A program made the translations under genes and the position numbers. A DNA stretch of 13,022 bases, from NCBI GenBank assembly GCA_045805565.1, contig JBJMKZ010000008.1:1-13022 (forward strand), given 5' to 3'. The first letter of the stretch is position 1. Each line of letters starts with the position of its first letter. A model generated the notes under the pieces. That model had not been told where the DNA came from. It was given only the letters and a program-made list of their open reading frames with translations, and did no database searches. Below are positions 12,359-13,022 of this stretch, in pieces. The stretch is from DATAEY01 sp045805565 (lineage in GTDB: Bacteria > Actinomycetota > Thermoleophilia > Solirubrobacterales > Solirubrobacteraceae).

Positions 12359-13022
12359 CGGCGGCGGCGCGCGACAAGCAGCTCGCCTGGTGGCAGCGCG
12401 GGCCCGTCTACCAGGTCTACCCGCGCAGCTTCGCCGATTCCGACGGCGACGGGGTGGGCGACCTGCGCGGTGCGATCGCGCACCTCGATCACCTCAACGA
12501 CGGCACGCCCGGCTCGCTCGGCATCGAGGCGGTCTGGCTGTCGCCCTTCTATCCCTCGCCGATGGCCGACTTCGGCTACGACGTCAGCGACTACACGGAC
12601 GTCGACCCGCTGTTCGGGACGCTGGCCGACTTCGACGAGCTGGTCGGGCAGGCGGGCCGGCGCGGCATCCGGGTGGTCGTGGACTGGGTGCCCAACCACA
12701 GCTCGGATCGCCACCCCTGGTTCGTGGAGTCGCGCTCGGATCGCGGCAATCCGCGGCGCGATTGGTACGTCTGGCGCGGCGGGCGCCCGGGGGGCGGCCC
12801 GCCCAACAACTGGCTCACCGCGTGGAAGGACGCCGGCCCGGCGTGGACCTGGGACGAGGAGACCGCGCAGTGGTACCTGCACTCGTTCCTGGCCCAGCAG
12901 CCCGACCTCAACTGGGACAACCCGGAGCTGGAGGCGGCGATGTTCGACGTGCTGCGCTTCTGGATGGAGCGGGGCGCCGGCGGCTTTCGCCTGGACGCGG
13001 TCTACAAGCTCGGCAAGGACCC
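12355..13022 (+). CDS. GH13 alpha-glucosidase / oligo-1,6-glucosidase type (partial, cut by window end)
   Basis: N-terminal 222 residues of a retaining alpha-glucosidase that hydrolyses or transfers alpha-linked glucose from oligosaccharides. The (beta/alpha)8 start is clear: AWWQRGPVYQVYPRSF, then a calcium-type loop DSDGDGVGDL (28-37), VWLSPFYPSPMADFGYDVSD, region I DWVPNHSSD (110-118), the QPDLN signature of the oligo-1,6-glucosidase subfamily (182-186), and region II GGFRLDAV with nucleophile Asp214. The acid/base Glu lies past the window. No ATG, GTG or TTG occurs in this frame between the in-frame TGA at 12232 and the conserved block; CTG 12355, overlapping the DUF421 stop as CTGA, gives the natural start (M)TAAARDKQLAWW. 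A CTG start, or an A-to-C sequence difference, is likely. Trehalose synthase and sucrose hydrolase relatives cannot be excluded. Confidence 0.88.
   Translation, partial: MTAAARDKQLAWWQRGPVYQVYPRSFADSDGDGVGDLRGAIAHLDHLNDGTPGSLGIEAVWLSPFYPSPMADFGYDVSDYTDVDPLFGTLADFDELVGQAGRRGIRVVVDWVPNHSSDRHPWFVESRSDRGNPRRDWYVWRGGRPGGGPPNNWLTAWKDAGPAWTWDEETAQWYLHSFLAQQPDLNWDNPELEAAMFDVLRFWMERGAGGFRLDAVYKLGKD

Noticed and set aside
12070..12882. A 270-codon - strand open frame opposite the DUF421/GH13 junction
   Set aside because: Antisense shadow. The + strand has the DUF421 and GH13 motifs on either side of the junction.

Overview
The window is GC-rich DNA with strong G/C preference at third codon positions, tightly packed genes, GTG/TTG starts and TAnnnT -10 boxes lacking clear -35 elements. 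This is an actinobacterial style. The LTYANVM...ALGGGS membrane-entry motif at the N-terminus of one secreted protein, and the abundance of Gly-X-Y proteins, suggest the class Thermoleophilia (Solirubrobacterales-like). That placement is inference from motif memory, not from a search. There are no tRNA, rRNA, CRISPR or insertion sequence.

Left third (1-3403): envelope glycosylation genes. The last 26 codons of an unidentified + strand gene run into a GT4 glycosyltransferase on the - strand. A short divergent promoter region separates that from a membrane-anchored GT2 glycosyltransferase of the dolichyl-phosphate sugar synthase type. The GT2 tail overlaps the tail of a convergent UPF0104/AglD2-type multi-pass membrane protein by 66 bp.

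Middle (3388-8341): surface proteins. On the - strand lie a long threonine-rich collagen-like secreted protein (about 195 uninterrupted Gly-X-Y triplets) and, 18 bp after it, a small anchored Gly-rich protein with a related C-terminal two-cysteine domain; the UPF0104 gene follows on the same strand. A 17-bp inverted repeat covers the stop/start junction of the last two. On the + strand are a coiled-coil protein and a SHOCT-domain membrane protein overlapping by ATGA. A third, short collagen-like membrane protein is on the - strand. The 301-bp divergent gap after it is filled by four consecutive imperfect hairpins, the last shaped like a bidirectional terminator.

Right third (8429-13022): metabolism and membrane. 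A 642-aa VLCAD/ACAD9-like acyl-CoA dehydrogenase converges on a ring-cleaving VOC dioxygenase (MhqO/PcpA-like). Then comes a + strand run: an unidentified membrane-anchored protein, a DUF421/YetF protein, and the first 222 codons of a GH13 alpha-glucosidase whose only plausible start is a CTG overlapping the DUF421 stop codon.

The most interesting unit is the surface-protein block. A Thr-rich collagen stalk lies beside a partner with a related tip domain, a flippase-like membrane protein and two glycosyltransferases, which would fit a glycosylated surface-fibre system. The physical linkage is seen; the joint function is hypothesis.
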